From contig OZ019759.1 of assembly GCA_947034885.2 (NCBI GenBank), forward strand, positions 13,828,501 through 13,892,500: a DNA stretch of 64,000 bases, given 5' to 3'. Below the pieces are notes generated by a model. It did no database searches. It saw only the letters and a program-made list of their open reading frames with translations, and was not told where the DNA came from. The position numbers and the translations under genes are program-made. The stretch is from Thuidium tamariscinum. Lineage: Eukaryota > Streptophyta > Bryopsida > Hypnales > Thuidiaceae. Below, in pieces: positions 23,408 through 35,599 of this stretch (the stretch's first letter is position 1; each line of letters opens with the position of its first letter).

Positions 23408-23800
23408 TTTTCCAATGTAATGAGACATTGGGACAGCTTACAAATTACAATCCTAAAAAAATCTACTAATAATTACTACTAAAAAACCCATAGAACACCA
23501 TGTAAAAAAGACAATGAAGTCTCGAATATGAACAATTGTACACAAAACTTTCACAGAAGGTAGTAGCTTTTTACAATGTAATCAAGGAATGTACAAGCAC
23601 AATGTCCAAACGCTTTGGAAGTATACGTATTTTGCCTCCGATACACAAAATACCCTAAACCCTAAATTTTCCGTATCTCATACAATGTTTTTTAACTTTG
23701 TAGCGTATGAAGACAGACATCGAAGATCATGTGGGAAATGATTCTATGATTGCATACTTGAATAGAAAATGCTCGATACTATGTACAAGTGATGCTGACC

Positions 23801-24200
23801 GTCACATTCTTGATAGTCGAAGCATCTCATCTCCCCCGACTGCGTTGGGCTTGTTAGTAGAAGCTTCAGAAGACTAGCCATGGTTAGAAAAGAAGAAATT
23901 GGAGGAAAAGCTTCAATGCAATTCTTCACAGAGAAACAATAGACTCAAGAACATCTAAGTGCCACTCTACAGTTCCCTAAACGGCAATATCAAACATATA
24001 GGTTCAAATTGCCACTCATGGAACTGCTTAGAGTGGCATCTAGATGCTTTTGTTTCTACAATTTCTGTGCAAAGATCTACGTTGAAGCTCATCCTCCAAT
24101 TTTCTCCCTTCCTAACCATGACCCATCTTCTAAAACTTCTACTGACAAGGCCATCACAGTCGACGAAGATGAGATACTTTAACTACCTAGCTTGTAAATT
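23801..24200. repeat. ~400-bp imperfect foldback
   Basis: The left arm (23801-about 23985) is a diverged inverse copy of the right arm (about 24005-24200). Examples are TTCTAACCATGGCTAGTCTT on the minus strand against TTCCTAACCATGACCCATCTT on the plus strand, and TGCCACTCTACAGTTCC against TGCCACTCTAAGCAGTTCC. Both arms give short matching frames containing LLKLLLT. A hairpin transcript would be mostly double-stranded. No gene is assigned. Confidence 0.75.
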
Positions 24201-25122
24201 TTTTTACGGTTTGCATCCGAAAGCTTCAATACAACTTTGCTATATACTGTTTTTTTCTATGAGATGATCGTAGCTAACTATATCATCTACATTGTACTTA
24301 TAACTCCCGGCTATACAATAGTAATTGTCTCAAAAACTGTGGGCTAGTCAATAAACAAATGATTGCTCATATTCTATAACACAAAGCTACCAAAAAATAT
24401 TTACTCCTACTACGATGCACCCTTCAATTTTTCCATGGCCTTCATGATCTCAGGTCCCTGACTGTATCTTGCCGCAATCCTCCCTGCCTCGTGGATTTCA
24501 TCCATCCGTTGCGCCTTCAGTGACCGTTGTTCCTACAAATCCCACGATGGAGCCGAGCTCTGGCTACATGAGGGGCCATCGTGCTTCCGCTTTCCCTTCC
24601 GACGTTGGGACGACGTTCTCTGTTGGGGTAGCGCGGGCGGTTTTGGGTGGGAAACAACTCCTATGTGCTTCAGTTCCAAGCTTGAAGTAAGAGTATCCGG
24701 TGCCGCGACAGGGTAGTTTGCATCTCCGTAGAGCTTCCTCTGGGTCCCTTTCTCTGAGGCTGATGGATCCACTGAAGGTTCCCTGGAATACAGTGGCAAA
24801 GGTGATGCTGAGAAAGGCAGTCTGGTCTTCCGATCTAGAGGGCTATCCACGACCCCATAGTCGATGGGCTTTCTAGAGAAGTCCATAGAGGAATTCAGAG
24901 TAGGTGCCGATCCAAGAAAGTTCCCGGTGCTGAGGATGATGTACTGCCCGTAGTCTAGGATGGAGTCCTCCGACACTCACCAACGTAGATCCATACTTGG
25001 CTCCCGGTAAGTGGAAGTACTAATCATCTGCAACGCAAGAGCAAAGAATCAGAACCAAGTAACACGGAGCAGTAAGTTGATTCACAATAAGCAACGCAAA
25101 CAATATTTATTTCGACAAACAC

Positions 25123-25208
25123 TTTAGCTCGATTGGAGCTTAAGTGTTAAGTTACACAAACTAGTAAAGAACGTGGAGTCGCCAGATTTCAGCTCGACTC
25201 GAGCTAAA
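25123..25208. promoter_or_regulatory. two palindromes in the last intron of the HAD-like gene
   Basis: TTAGCTCGATTGGAGCTTAA near 25124-25143 and TCAGCTCGACTCGAGCTAA near 25189-25207. Both lie in the intron just upstream (+ side) of the acceptor at 25028-25030. Confidence 0.85.
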
Positions 25209-25645
25209 CCGCAGACCTCGACATGTTCCACTAACTAACAATCGGTGATCTTCGCACGACCTCCATGAACTTGTCATATTCTTTGCGACCTCTTTCGTCG
25301 CAAAGCATTCGTCGTCCAATTCTTCCTTTTTTAGCATCACGAAACGACTTCAGCCCCACGTCGCAATGGACGTATAGTTGCTGAAACCATGGAAGTAGAG
25401 TTCCGAGTAGGAAATTGTCTTTGTCGCTGTTTCCTCGGTGGCTCCAAGATTCCGCGAGCACTACGTTCTCGGACTTGTTCATAATGTGTTTCCATGGGCT
25501 GTCGTCTACTATTACGGTATTTTCAGAATTAAATCCCCCACGCGGGTGCCCGAAAAGCACATCTAAGTTCTTTAGAAACAAGTCTTTGTCAGTACCGGGA
25601 TCCTTAAAGGAGGTGAGCCTCCCAAATTTATCCCGGCACTTCAGG

Positions 25646-25978
25646 CACTATAACAAAACATGGTTTGAAAAAACCGTAGTCATTTTTGACTACGGTTCTT
25701 TTTACTACATTTTTGTGCATGCGCGCATAATGGATTTTTACGGTTTTTTGCAATTTCCTACTACAATTCTTGGAATTTCTAGGCTTGTAATATACCATTG
25801 GAAAGGTATTTTGAATAGCTTTCCAATGGTATATTACACGCCTAGAAATTCCAAGAATTGCAGTGGGAAGTTGCAAAAAACCGTAAAAATCCACTACGCG
25901 TGCATGCACAAAAACGTGGCAAAAAGAACCGTAGTCAAAAATGACTACGGTTTTTTCAGACCATGTTTTGTTATAGTG
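25646..25978. mobile_element. CACTA-type foldback MITE in the HAD-like gene
   Basis: Ends are CACTATAACAAAACATG and its reverse complement. The 333-bp interior is a near-continuous hairpin (ACCGTAGTCATTTTTGACTACGG occurs near both ends). The 3-bp duplication AGG lies at 25643-25645 and 25979-25981. It splits the conserved region between LLVLG and KCRDKFGRLTSF of the phosphatase-like protein. Confidence 0.95.
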
Positions 25979-26892
25979 AGGGTCTTGCAGGCATCCTACC
26001 CGAGAACTAAGAGAGGCCTCTGGTCGTTCCGAAAAAGATATTTGCAGATTTGGTCAGTGGTGGTTCTTTTCATGGAACTCCAAACTGAGATGAATGCTAT
26101 CTTTTCTAGCTCTCGGAGAAATGTAGAGTAGTTAGGTCTTACATAGACGGCCTTCGGTCCCACAACCGCAGCCATGGTGGCAGAGTGTGGTTCTGACTGG
26201 GCATTGAACTGTCTTATTGACCCCTTCGACTTCCAGTCCTCCGTGACACATAGGATGCCATTGAGATCCAGGATAATGTTTATCCACTTCACTACCATCC
26301 CGGACCTCAATGGTCGATGGACGTCTTCCATTGCCCCCCCACGAGCTACTAGAGGGTCGGATTCCTGTTAGAAAATAGAATACATCGCAGCCAGTTACGA
26401 ATCATCGAACTGGTACAGAGTGGAGAATACGCAAAACTGAATCATAATAGCCATACGACACCCATACATCCGGAGAGATAGGAAAAATATGTTTTTACCT
26501 CCATCTGTGTCGATTTGGAGGGCTCAGGCACATCCTTGATCGAGAGCGACCGACCAGCGGCAAAAGTGCTCTCTCCTCGTGCAGCGACTTCGCTCTCTAC
26601 TTTGTATTCTACACGAGGATTGGCTTCAAGTGTGACAATAAGAGAAGGCTCGGAGGAAGGTAGCACACAATCAACCAATTGCTCAACAACAACAATACCT
26701 ACGGTACAAAGTTGAGCGAAAAACTCTTTGTGAGAAATAATATATTACAAGCTCAAAAACTGAGTATTAATACAAAATATCAAAACAACGTTGGAAACTC
26801 CTGTGCGTCTAATCTTTACCGATGGTAAAGTACCGCCAAAACTCGATTCATATCTACAATCAAAACTCAGTACATGAGTCTGCCCTACACAA

Positions 26893-26913
26893 TTAGCTCG
26901 AGTCGAGCTAAAA
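26893..26913. promoter_or_regulatory. palindrome 25 bp past the ParB-like gene's stop
   Basis: TTAGCTCGAGTCGAGCTAA, a perfect palindrome apart from its central base. Its position past the stop matches 16019-16040 in the paralog. Confidence 0.85.
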
Positions 26914-28157
26914 CTACAGAAAAGAGAAATCGAGCTGTCATTGGGCACAACCTGCAGGTGGATCTTCCGTTGGTTGTGCACCACTTCCGGTTTCCGTATC
27001 GGAAGCATCCACGGCCAGGTTGTGCCCAACCTCGACATCTACTTTCTCCTTGGACGTCGCCTCCTACTCTCCAAGTTTGTGCTTGTCGTGAATTACATTC
27101 AGTTCCTTGTCGAAGGAGTTCTCCGGAAACTCGTCAATCGGCACCAATGTAGGCCTCTCGATGGGAGACTCTATTGACAGAGGCTCGTCTTCATGTGGCA
27201 GCACAGGCGTGGAAATCGGAGACTCCGCGGGGAGGCTGTCATCGAGTGGCGGCGGAAGAGGTGTGCAAATGGGGGACTCCGCCGGCAGAGGGGGAGCCAC
27301 ATTCACGATCATGGGGGGGGCTAGCGGCGTTGCTGTTGTTTGAGCCCGATGGATTACCCTCAATCTGAAGTTGCTGAGGGGTGGTAGCGGGCGAAATAGC
27401 GGCGAGAGGCCTGATCCCCGCCTTGTCCATTAACAAGGTGAGGATTTCACCGTTTCTCCTGCTCTCTTCCTTCCTCTCCTCTACTTGTTGCCGCATCTAT
27501 TGCCTCTGCTACTCTTGAAGCAACCAATTTCTTTCGTTAATTCTGGCCTGCTCCATGCAGTCCCTCTCACAATTCTCCCAAATCTGTTGCATTGCCAGGT
27601 CTGTCCTCCGTTGATTAGCTTGTGCGTTTTCCAACTAAAGCCTCTAGTATTCTGCCATTTGCTTCATGTAGTCTTTCATGGACTCCCGTTTTCGCTTCTT
27701 CTCGGACACATTGGCAAGTGTGGGAGTCCGGGGAGTCTGAGTAGCAAGCGGAAGCATGGAGGACGCGGTGGACTCTGGGACGTCTGAAGCTCGACGGCTT
27801 GTAGGGGTCGGCATATCGTCTAAACCACCCTCTCTGTCGAAGTCGTCATCTTCTTCATTAGATTCTTCCGTTCAAGAGTCATCCAGAGCCTCAAAGGCAA
27901 GAACAGACCTCTTCTTCTGTAAAGTGCTTGGCGAATCCTGGCTGGATCTCAACCTCCGCTTGGAAGAAGAAGGTTCAGACTCCGACCTATGCACAGCATC
28001 CGCCTGAGAAGTAGAGTACCCGCTAGGCAAGAAGTCGTTCTTGTCTAAGGTCATTGCGTTCTCGCAGATCTCCGCCCACCACGGACTTTCGATGTCTAAG
28101 CCAAAAGCATAGACATTAACACAACTCATCTGTATAGACATAGGGGAGACATCATAT

Positions 28158-28283
28158 TTAGCTCGATTCGAGTTGAATAGCGGAGATTATACAATTACAT
28201 CACACAAATCTAATTGATATCAAGTAATAATAAAAAATGACCATATTCAGAGAAAGACGCATTTTAGCTCGACTTGAGCTGAA
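28158..28283. promoter_or_regulatory. two palindromes at the ends of the last ParB-like gene intron
   Basis: TTAGCTCGATTCGAGTTGAA (28158-28177) lies near the acceptor and TTAGCTCGACTTGAGCTGAA (28264-28283) near the donor. The homologous intron of the 16-kb paralog has the same two positions filled with TTAGGTC-type palindromes. Confidence 0.85.
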
Positions 28284-29768
28284 GTGCAGCCTCGTAGCTC
28301 ACCATTGCAGCGCAAGTGAATTTGCCGCCCATAAATCCGGAGAAGACACTTGTCCCTAGAGTACAGAACTTCCCGACAAGCCACAAGTAAAACTCCATTC
28401 GCAATTCCAGATTATTTATGCGGTACTTCAGCTCGTTGTAGGCACGGGCTTTCATGTACCTTGTAGTGTCAGGGCATTGAAATTCCTCTGGAATTTTAAC
28501 TTGATGTGCATTATTTGGATTCTGCACAAACATAAGAAGCACCTTCTTTGGTGTTCTTGCAGCGGACACATCGCCAAGTCTGTCATTCTTCCCCGCATAG
28601 TAGTCAGCATACTCAATGTTCCAGGTACTGAGCTCCTCGTTCATCTCCACAAACCTTAGTACCTGTGCCTGTTCTTTTTCTTCGGCGCAGATAAAGAGCC
28701 AAGATGGGACCTCTTCAACTTTGGGATCTTTTTTGAACATGGTAATGATGACTTCAAAGAAATATGGGATGTCGACAGTCGACTTGTCCTTCTTCCCAAG
28801 ACTAGGCAACCATCGAAAGTCAACTACTCCTAGTGACATCTGCTTCGGTGTATCTGCCGTCCAGGCACACGGGGGCCACGTGGAATGAACGTTTCTGTTC
28901 TCATCATACATCCGATAGTGCCCCGTCACCATAGGCTTCACGAATTTCGCCTTCCGCTCCAAGAACAGCTTAAAGAACTCATACACGTCTTACGAGAGCT
29001 TTGCGCATGTCTTATTCTTTGACCTCACAAGCTTGGCCTCCGCGAAGTACCTCTCCCCTGGCCTGTCCAGGAGGATGTCCATTGTAGCCCTAGAGAACAT
29101 GCGCTCCTTCTTGAACGCCTTACAGTTCTCCACGATGATCTCGTTCTTCGCGTTCATCAACCCAAGCTCAGATTTAATTTGGTGCAATTCTTTTTTCACC
29201 AAATGCTTCCTCTTCCGACGCTCAACCCACTCTTTTGTCGTGTAACAGCTTTCAAGAACTGACGATATAGCTTTTATTGTCACCTTCAGATAACTGTGCT
29301 TGCGCTTATCACCTGACTAGTTCAAAATGTGCTTGGCAAGCTTTTCCAGCTGATCGTAGCTGAGATTGCCCAAGAACTTGAAAAATTCTCGAGTAAGCAT
29401 ATAGTTATTCGGGTTCTAATCAGTCCTAGCGTTAAACAACTTCTCTGTATTTGGGTTCAATAGCTCTCCGTGAGCAGCGGCAAAGATCACCTCACTCCAG
29501 AGCTTGTATACATCGTTGGGTGCTGTGATGAGTTTTAACTCATTTGTCAGCTTTCGCTTTTCTTCCTTGTCCTTCGTCTTGGACAATTTTAAATTCTTGT
29601 TGACATCGATCATGGAGAATCGTAAGTAAATAGCCTTCTCGAATTCCTGAAATGAATCCATTACAAAATTGTAAGACTTTGTGCATTGATTGCATCCTAA
29701 CAATAAATTCAAGAAGGTATTACTATAAATGTATAAAATCAATGACAAGCACATATGTTGTAGTGCCA

Positions 29769-29789
29769 TTCAGCTTGAATCGAGCTGAA
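29769..29789. promoter_or_regulatory. palindrome abutting a 5' splice site
   Basis: TCAGCTTGAATCGAGCTGA begins a few bases after the GTAAGC donor on the minus strand, inside the intron between NLKNKDKFN and EFEKAIYL. Confidence 0.8.
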
Positions 29790-31275
29790 TTGCTTACATT
29801 GAATTTGTCCTTGTTCTTCAGGTTCTCGACTGTTCTTCTGATGGCTGTCAGAGTTCCAACAGACGCTGCCTCTTTCGGATTCCTCGGCCTGTCCATGGCC
29901 TCCCAAATTGCACGCGCACCAAGAATATTTGTCGCCCACGAAGGTTGAGTCGCAATGAAATGGTTGGTTTGATTATAATATGCATCGAAGCTTTTATTCA
30001 TCGTCGAACCAAACAAGAAAGCAATTCCATTTATGGAAATCCTTTCTCACGTCCTCAACAATCCCATTGTTGTTCTCCATCATCCACTTGCTCGCTGCGA
30101 TGTTGTGCTAGCCATTTATAATGTAGAAGTTGTTGTTCTCAACCTGTTCCCACTTTGTAGGCTTCTCTTTGAAACCGACGGGCATGACGTACAATGTTTG
30201 TCTGCCACTCTTATTTGGAATGTTGAAGAGCCAGTTCACCATGTCCACAACGATTCGGTCTTCCTTTGAGCGAATGTTGAATGTCAGAGGTGCAGAGATC
30301 ATCTTTGAGATGTCGATCTCTTTCTTCTCTCCAATTGGCAGAATATATGCATCTTCACAAGTGGACCAGAATTTCTGGTACACATCACTAACCGTCTTGT
30401 AGTTAGGCTTCTTTTGTGTCACACGAGAGTGAGGAACATTTTCCATCTCCTCAACATAGCTGCCTGACGCGATCTCGGAGATCTCGGAGGACTTTGAGGC
30501 CTTCTTTGCAGTTGAAGGAGAGGCACCACTTTTCTTCGTCTGACTCTGTCTGGGCAATTTTGGTTGCCTCTGACTACTTCTTCTCTCCTTTGCGGTAGCA
30601 GATTCCACCACAGAATTCCGCTTCAAGATATCACTGCCATCGACGATTGGTGCGTTGACAAAAACGGAACGAGGATTCTGCATCTCCTGTTTCAATTTTA
30701 ATTTCACCTTCAGGGTGCTCAAATCACTGAACATGAAGCAAAGTTTTGACATAATCGTCTGCTGCTTAACGAAGCTCCATTTCCATCCTGCCACTTCTTA
30801 CTGTCCATTTTCTTTTCAAGCTCTTTCACTTCGTCGACAAAAATTGAGGTTTCTAAACTTTTTAGAAACGGTGTCATGGTGAATGGAATGAGATTTGAGT
30901 CCAGGCAAATCGTGAAGTGGTACTGATCTTTCATCGGAATGTCTTTATCAAGCATCATGCACTTGATCTTGATAGCTGGATGAGCATTAGCCTCAACGTC
31001 CTTTACTTTATCTTCGAAGGACAGCTCAATAAAGACGGGAGAATTCTTAAACTTATACGAAAAGGCGCTCTCGTTGGCATACGGGATCATCTTTAAGCTC
31101 CACGCCTCTACTTGCTCTGGGTCCTTGAGCTCCTAGAACTCTCCCTCTGAGAGCATCATGTCGCCATCTATGTTCTCATCAGGACTCTGAACTTCACATG
31201 TTTGGAAATACATTTGTAGGTTGGCAATCATTTCTTCCATCTTGAGTCTGCAATGAGATATATGTCAAGGGCTTG

Positions 31276-31682
31276 TTTAGCTCGATTTGAGCTAAAAGAA
31301 CAATCTAATCGAATGTATTTTTATTATCATACATAGTTGATTGCTGATGGATACAGAATGTCTAGAACGATATATAACAGAGAAATATTGTGGTTGATGT
31401 TGAGTTAACATTTGACTTTTATCTTGTCTTTAAGATATGCACAGATATGAGAAGGGCTTTTTATGAAGGGCAATTTTGTTCTTTCGATATCGGGGGCATG
31501 ATGAGCTTTTAGCTCGAGTCGAGCTGAATAGACAATCCGCCCGCTTTGTCTATTTTTGTTTGTGCGTATTTACTTCTAGTATATTTTAATATTCAAATTG
31601 TTTACTACTGTTATTTCATTTAATCTCTACGGTTTTCTCATTCTTGTAATGCGTCCAGCAGTTTAGCTCGACTCAAGCTGAA
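31276..31682. promoter_or_regulatory. three palindromes upstream of the left arm
   Basis: Copies at 31276-31296, 31508-31528 and 31662-31682 (cores CTCGATTTGAG, CTCGAGTCGAG, CTCGACTCAAG) lie upstream of ATG 31240, probably in a 5'-UTR intron that ends at CATTGCAG. Confidence 0.8.
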
Positions 31683-34063
31683 CTGCACTTTGGATATTGA
31701 CAAGATGTGGGGACCTAAATCGTTAAAATGACAAGCTATTTTAGTGTCTTGTACTCCGGAATTTAGATCCACACTCTCTATTCTAGGGTTTGAAGGGTAG
31801 GATTGCGTACCTCTGATTTCAATGAGGTCGGCTTCTGTTTAATGTGAAGTGCTCACAATTCTTCCAATCTGGACACATGTGCACAACGAATTGAAGTAGG
31901 ATTTAGGGTTTAGTAACAATAGAGTAGAGAATGGAATATGACTACACTTAGGGCAGAACAAGATTCTCAAACACACACAAACAACCGTAAACGCTTGTAA
32001 ACCTCATACATTTACTCACTTTAAGATGTTCTTTTTAATGTACTCTTACTACTACCCTCAACCATGAATCTTCTGAGTTCTCCAATGTCTATGTTCAGCC
32101 TCCAACAATGAGCTTTACTAAAAGACTAAATTACAAATGCATTGCACAGAAACTACCTTTAACAATCGCTAATCACCAAAACACGAACCAAACACGAACC
32201 AAACAGAAGCCACATTACTACAAACCTATTAACAATGACTCAGCACATCGAATTCAACCCAAAGCAAAACAATAAATGATCCTTAGAAGTTCTGAATTGC
32301 CCCTAAACCCCAACATTTCATGCCAACAACCTCAGCAAAGCCCAATGACAAACAAAACTTATAAGGAATCTCGAAGACAAACACTGAAATGCAATCAAAT
32401 TTATTGAACCCTGCAATGATATATGACTACCAAGATAAGGAAGCCCTGAACCTTTGAAAATAGAGGACGACCGTCAACTGAAACCTCTAAACAAACAACA
32501 CTTGTGATCACAAAATAAACAAACAACCATTGTAATCACAAAATACAACACCAGCTAAAACCAATTGACTAGGAAAGACAAATCCTTTCAATGTCGACAA
32601 CCACGACAGAAATTAATGCAGCCAAAATTAAAAGCCAATTTTTAGGATTACAACCTCACCAAAACCGAAGAACTACGTCCACTCAGATCTGCCTTTCACA
32701 CCAAAAACAGCTTCACTGAAGGAGGGGAATGCATAGGGACTCACCAGATACGCCAAGGGTAACAAGATGTCGCGATCACGGAAGCTCCCGAATCACGCTC
32801 CAAAGATACGGTACAAGAAAATTGAAGTGCCTCCTCAATCCGTGGCGAGGAATATCCTGTCCCTCCACATTGCTCCAAGACACACGAGAATGCTCAAAAA
32901 CGCAAGCTTCCAATGCTCTCAAGCTCACACTTTCAATGCTCTCAAATTCACACTTGAACACAAAAGAAGAGTACTCAAACCACACGGGGAGAGCGATGTC
33001 TCTGAGCGCGATCAGCGATGAGAGACATTGACGACAAAATCAAAACAGAGCACTATCCACAACTGAACCTGAAGGAGGGACCACGAAACCCTGGAAATCC
33101 TCACACACAAACTAAAACCAAAAAATCCTCGCTCTGTGCAATGCAAAACAACAAACGATTTGCGCAAACGGTAACGCAAAGAAGGGCAGCATTTCCTTAC
33201 ACAATCGAAGAAACGTAAGAGATCCGAAAAAAAGACTATCCAAAACTGACACGCACTTGAAAACTCACACTCCTCACGCAACCTCACTCTGAATGATGCG
33301 GCCCACAATCTCCAAAAGCCCAGACCGCAAGAAATCACCAGAACCTCGAGAATATCGTGCACAAGAGCAAGCAAAAAGCACAAAAAACAAAAACCAAGTG
33401 AATGACGGAGCGCCAAACTCTAGGCGCTTCACGACTGCTCCTGACATACCCGGTTGATATCTTGGCCTACTCGGCTGATATCCTGCCCACCAGCCCGGAT
33501 AGTTGATACCTAGCCACTCTTCCTTACCCGTCCTTAAACCCATATGCGTCCATTCTTCCATACCCATTTACTCTTCCATAACCATGCGATACCCACCTAA
33601 TACTCAGGTAGTTGCCCTGATACCCATCCGTTGATTTCTCTTCACCTGGTAAGATATTTAAGTGATACCATGCTAGATGCACTGGAGACTAGATGCATGT
33701 GTTATATGTTATTAATTTTGTTTTAGAATCCATATTTTTTTCCTATAAAATTAAAAACATGGGCCCAACCATTTCGTACATGCAAAACTTCTTCCATTTT
33801 TGTAAAATAATAGTTTAGTCTCCATAACTTTGAAGCTAGAGTATTCAATTTCATAAGATATTGTATGATGTTTTATTTTTTATAGTGTTCTTGTGAAGGT
33901 CATATTTGGGACTTCAACCTATTTAGTATAATTGCCATTTACAACACAATATAAATAACAAGGATGATAAAGTTGCACTTACATTTTAATTAAATCTTGA
34001 GACATCTTCAAATTAAAAAAAATAGTAGTTATTGTACTTGAGTTCTCTATAAATTTAAAGCTC
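31683..34063. other. inter-arm DNA without a recognisable gene
   Basis: Mixed composition to about 33650, with several short frames on both strands (for example 33012-33567 minus) that lack any domain signal. Then strongly AT-rich DNA. The 33420-33620 stretch repeats GATACC/TACCC-type words (GATATCTTGG, GATATCCTG, GATACCTAG). It may be leader/promoter DNA of the left arm or an old insertion. Confidence 0.3.
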
Positions 34064-34400
34064 TTAAAAAATTCTCTATTAATTATCTGATACGTTTTTG
34101 GATTAATGACAAAAAGTTCTCTATTAGTTACCTAATAGGTTTTTGGATTAATGACAAAAAAAATTCTATTAATTACCTAATAGGATTTTGGGTTAATGAC
34201 AACTACCTTAGCTATTATTGAAACTTTAAATCGATTAAAGATTTAAAGTAATTTTAATAAATCACAATTACCTTTTGTATTATTGAAACTCTAAATGACT
34301 TATACATTACAGAGAATTAGATTACCCACAATTGCATTTTGTATTTGAAACTTCAAATCACTTATAGATATAGCCATTTCTATTGCATTAAATAAAAGTT
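34064..34400. repeat. short AT-rich tandem repeats
   Basis: Three ~50-bp units share ATTAATTACCTAATAGG and TTTTTGGATTAATGAC (34064-34205). Three ~80-bp degenerate units share TATTATTGAAACT and a TTAAAT-like stretch (about 34210-34400). Confidence 0.7.
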
Positions 34401-35599
34401 GAACCTAATTTTAAAACATTTATTGAATAATAAAATATTCGTGTACTCTTCAAATCAAAATGTCATACAGAAATATTCAAATGATTAATGTACTAAGTAT
34501 GCCTTGACTCTAAAAATTTCAAAATATTTAGATGAAAATTGAAAGATAAAAATGCTTAACGAATCGTAGAGCCCAAACCTTGAAAATTTTGAAAAAGCTA
34601 TAAATGTTGAATATTAAACTTCATTCTGTTTATTTGAGAACTACAACTTCTGAAAAATGAATTGAGACATATTTTCAGACTCTGAAAACTCTAATCCCAT
34701 AGTTCAATTGTATTACTAAAAACTATTTCTTTATGTCATACAATTCTAGGATTATTTTGCAGAATGTTCAAACATGACAAAAAGAATAAATAATTGTTAA
34801 GTTACATATCAAAACATTGTTATTTAAACACAATATATTACATTGTTATTTAAACATTAAATTTCAAATTGGAATATAGGATTCATGACTTACTTCATTT
34901 TATTCGATTTTTATCCTTTTCCAAACAAAAGTAAAAAAAATTCGTTGTAGTTAAAGCATCTCTTTACCACTATATATGGTTTCATTATACAAATTATTGG
35001 TGAGAATAAAAACATTATTGTTGAACTGAATATAGGGTATGAAGAATCTATAACATCCTTTAATTTATTCATCTTCTTCCTTCACATAAATGAGAGAGGA
35101 AATAGAAACGATATGCACTACATCTAAATTTATTTGCAATCCGCTTAATCTTTGTTTTAGACTACTAAAGAGTAATTACATCGTCAAAAAATTCTTAATT
35201 GTCAATCTAAATACATTACATATCTAAGAGTACTAAATGTATTTGTACCTTGATTCTTACTAAACCCATTTTCTATTCTAATTTCTAGGAATTTAAATTG
35301 AACAATGAATCAATGACATTGAAAATGACAACCACTTAGGATATATATGTTTTTTTCCATATAAAGGCATGGCTAATACCAAAACATTGAGGTTGCAACA
35401 CTTTCAAATATTAAATACTCATTGAAGTACCAAAAATTGGCCACTATTTAATTTATGTATTAGCATCTTCATAATTTTTAAATGAACAAGCAATTATTCG
35501 ATTGTATATTAACCTAACCATTCATAAATTGACATTTGTACATGGCAATTAAAGTAGCATATAAATTGCAAAGCATTGAAAGATTTTAGATTCATGATT
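34401..35599. other. AT-rich DNA, nothing recognised
   Basis: About 1.2 kb of very AT-rich sequence with no long frame. Homology to the satellites on its right is not obvious by eye. Confidence 0.3.

Larger units (their letters stand above)
24410..26701 (-). pseudogene. FCP1/NIF-type HAD phosphatase-like protein (giant element, left arm)
   Basis: Exon 1 ends at 26499 (ATGGAG|GTAAAA) and exon 2 starts at 26364 (CTAACAG|GAAT). The HAD motif I region reads WINIILDLNGILC. This is the DxNGxL form typical of a plant FCP1-homology family rather than the DxDx(T/V) form. It is followed by YVRPNYSTFLRELEKIAFISVWSS (motif II-like Ser/Thr) and, after the MITE, LTSFKDPGTDKD and NTVIVDDSPWKHIM (motif III/IV-like DDS). 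A later exon (acceptor GCGTTGCAG, from 25027) adds a Ser/Pro-rich basic tail and ends at 24410. Related proteins act on phospho-Ser/Thr substrates such as the Pol II CTD. The role in a transposon is unknown and capture is an inference. There are a few in-frame stops, one at a usually conserved Gln, and a MITE insertion in exon 2. Confidence 0.75.
26938..31240 (-). pseudogene. ParB/sulfiredoxin-like multi-domain protein (giant element, left arm)
   Basis: ATG 31240 follows an acceptor (CATTGCAG). The N-terminus is acidic (MMLSEGEF). A frameshift near 30780 precedes a basic Ser-rich linker and a block ending FYIING-stop-HNIAASKWM. The stop sits where ParB/sulfiredoxin-type proteins have Gln in a G-Q-H-x-x-A-A box. 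Then SWATNILGARAIW, an intron (about 29660-29803, with a palindrome), and a region conserved in the 16-18.7 kb paralog: NDVYKLWSEVIFAAAHGEL, VERRKRKHLVKK, FVKPMVTGHYRMY, LGVVDFRWLP, VPSWLFICAEE, NLELRMEFYLW. The last intron (28139-28306, CAATG|GTGAGC to CTATACAG|ATG) precedes an exon with a nuclear-type basic patch, a coiled-coil stretch and a Pro/Ser-rich end (LPAESPI repeats). About ten in-frame stops, mostly TAG, and a few shifts. The N-terminal fold call rests on one short motif. DNA binding is plausible, not shown. Confidence 0.65.

Noticed and set aside
33012-33567. Overlapping minus-strand frames (134 and 97 codons)
   Set aside because: No recognisable domain, no paralog in the window and no splice context.
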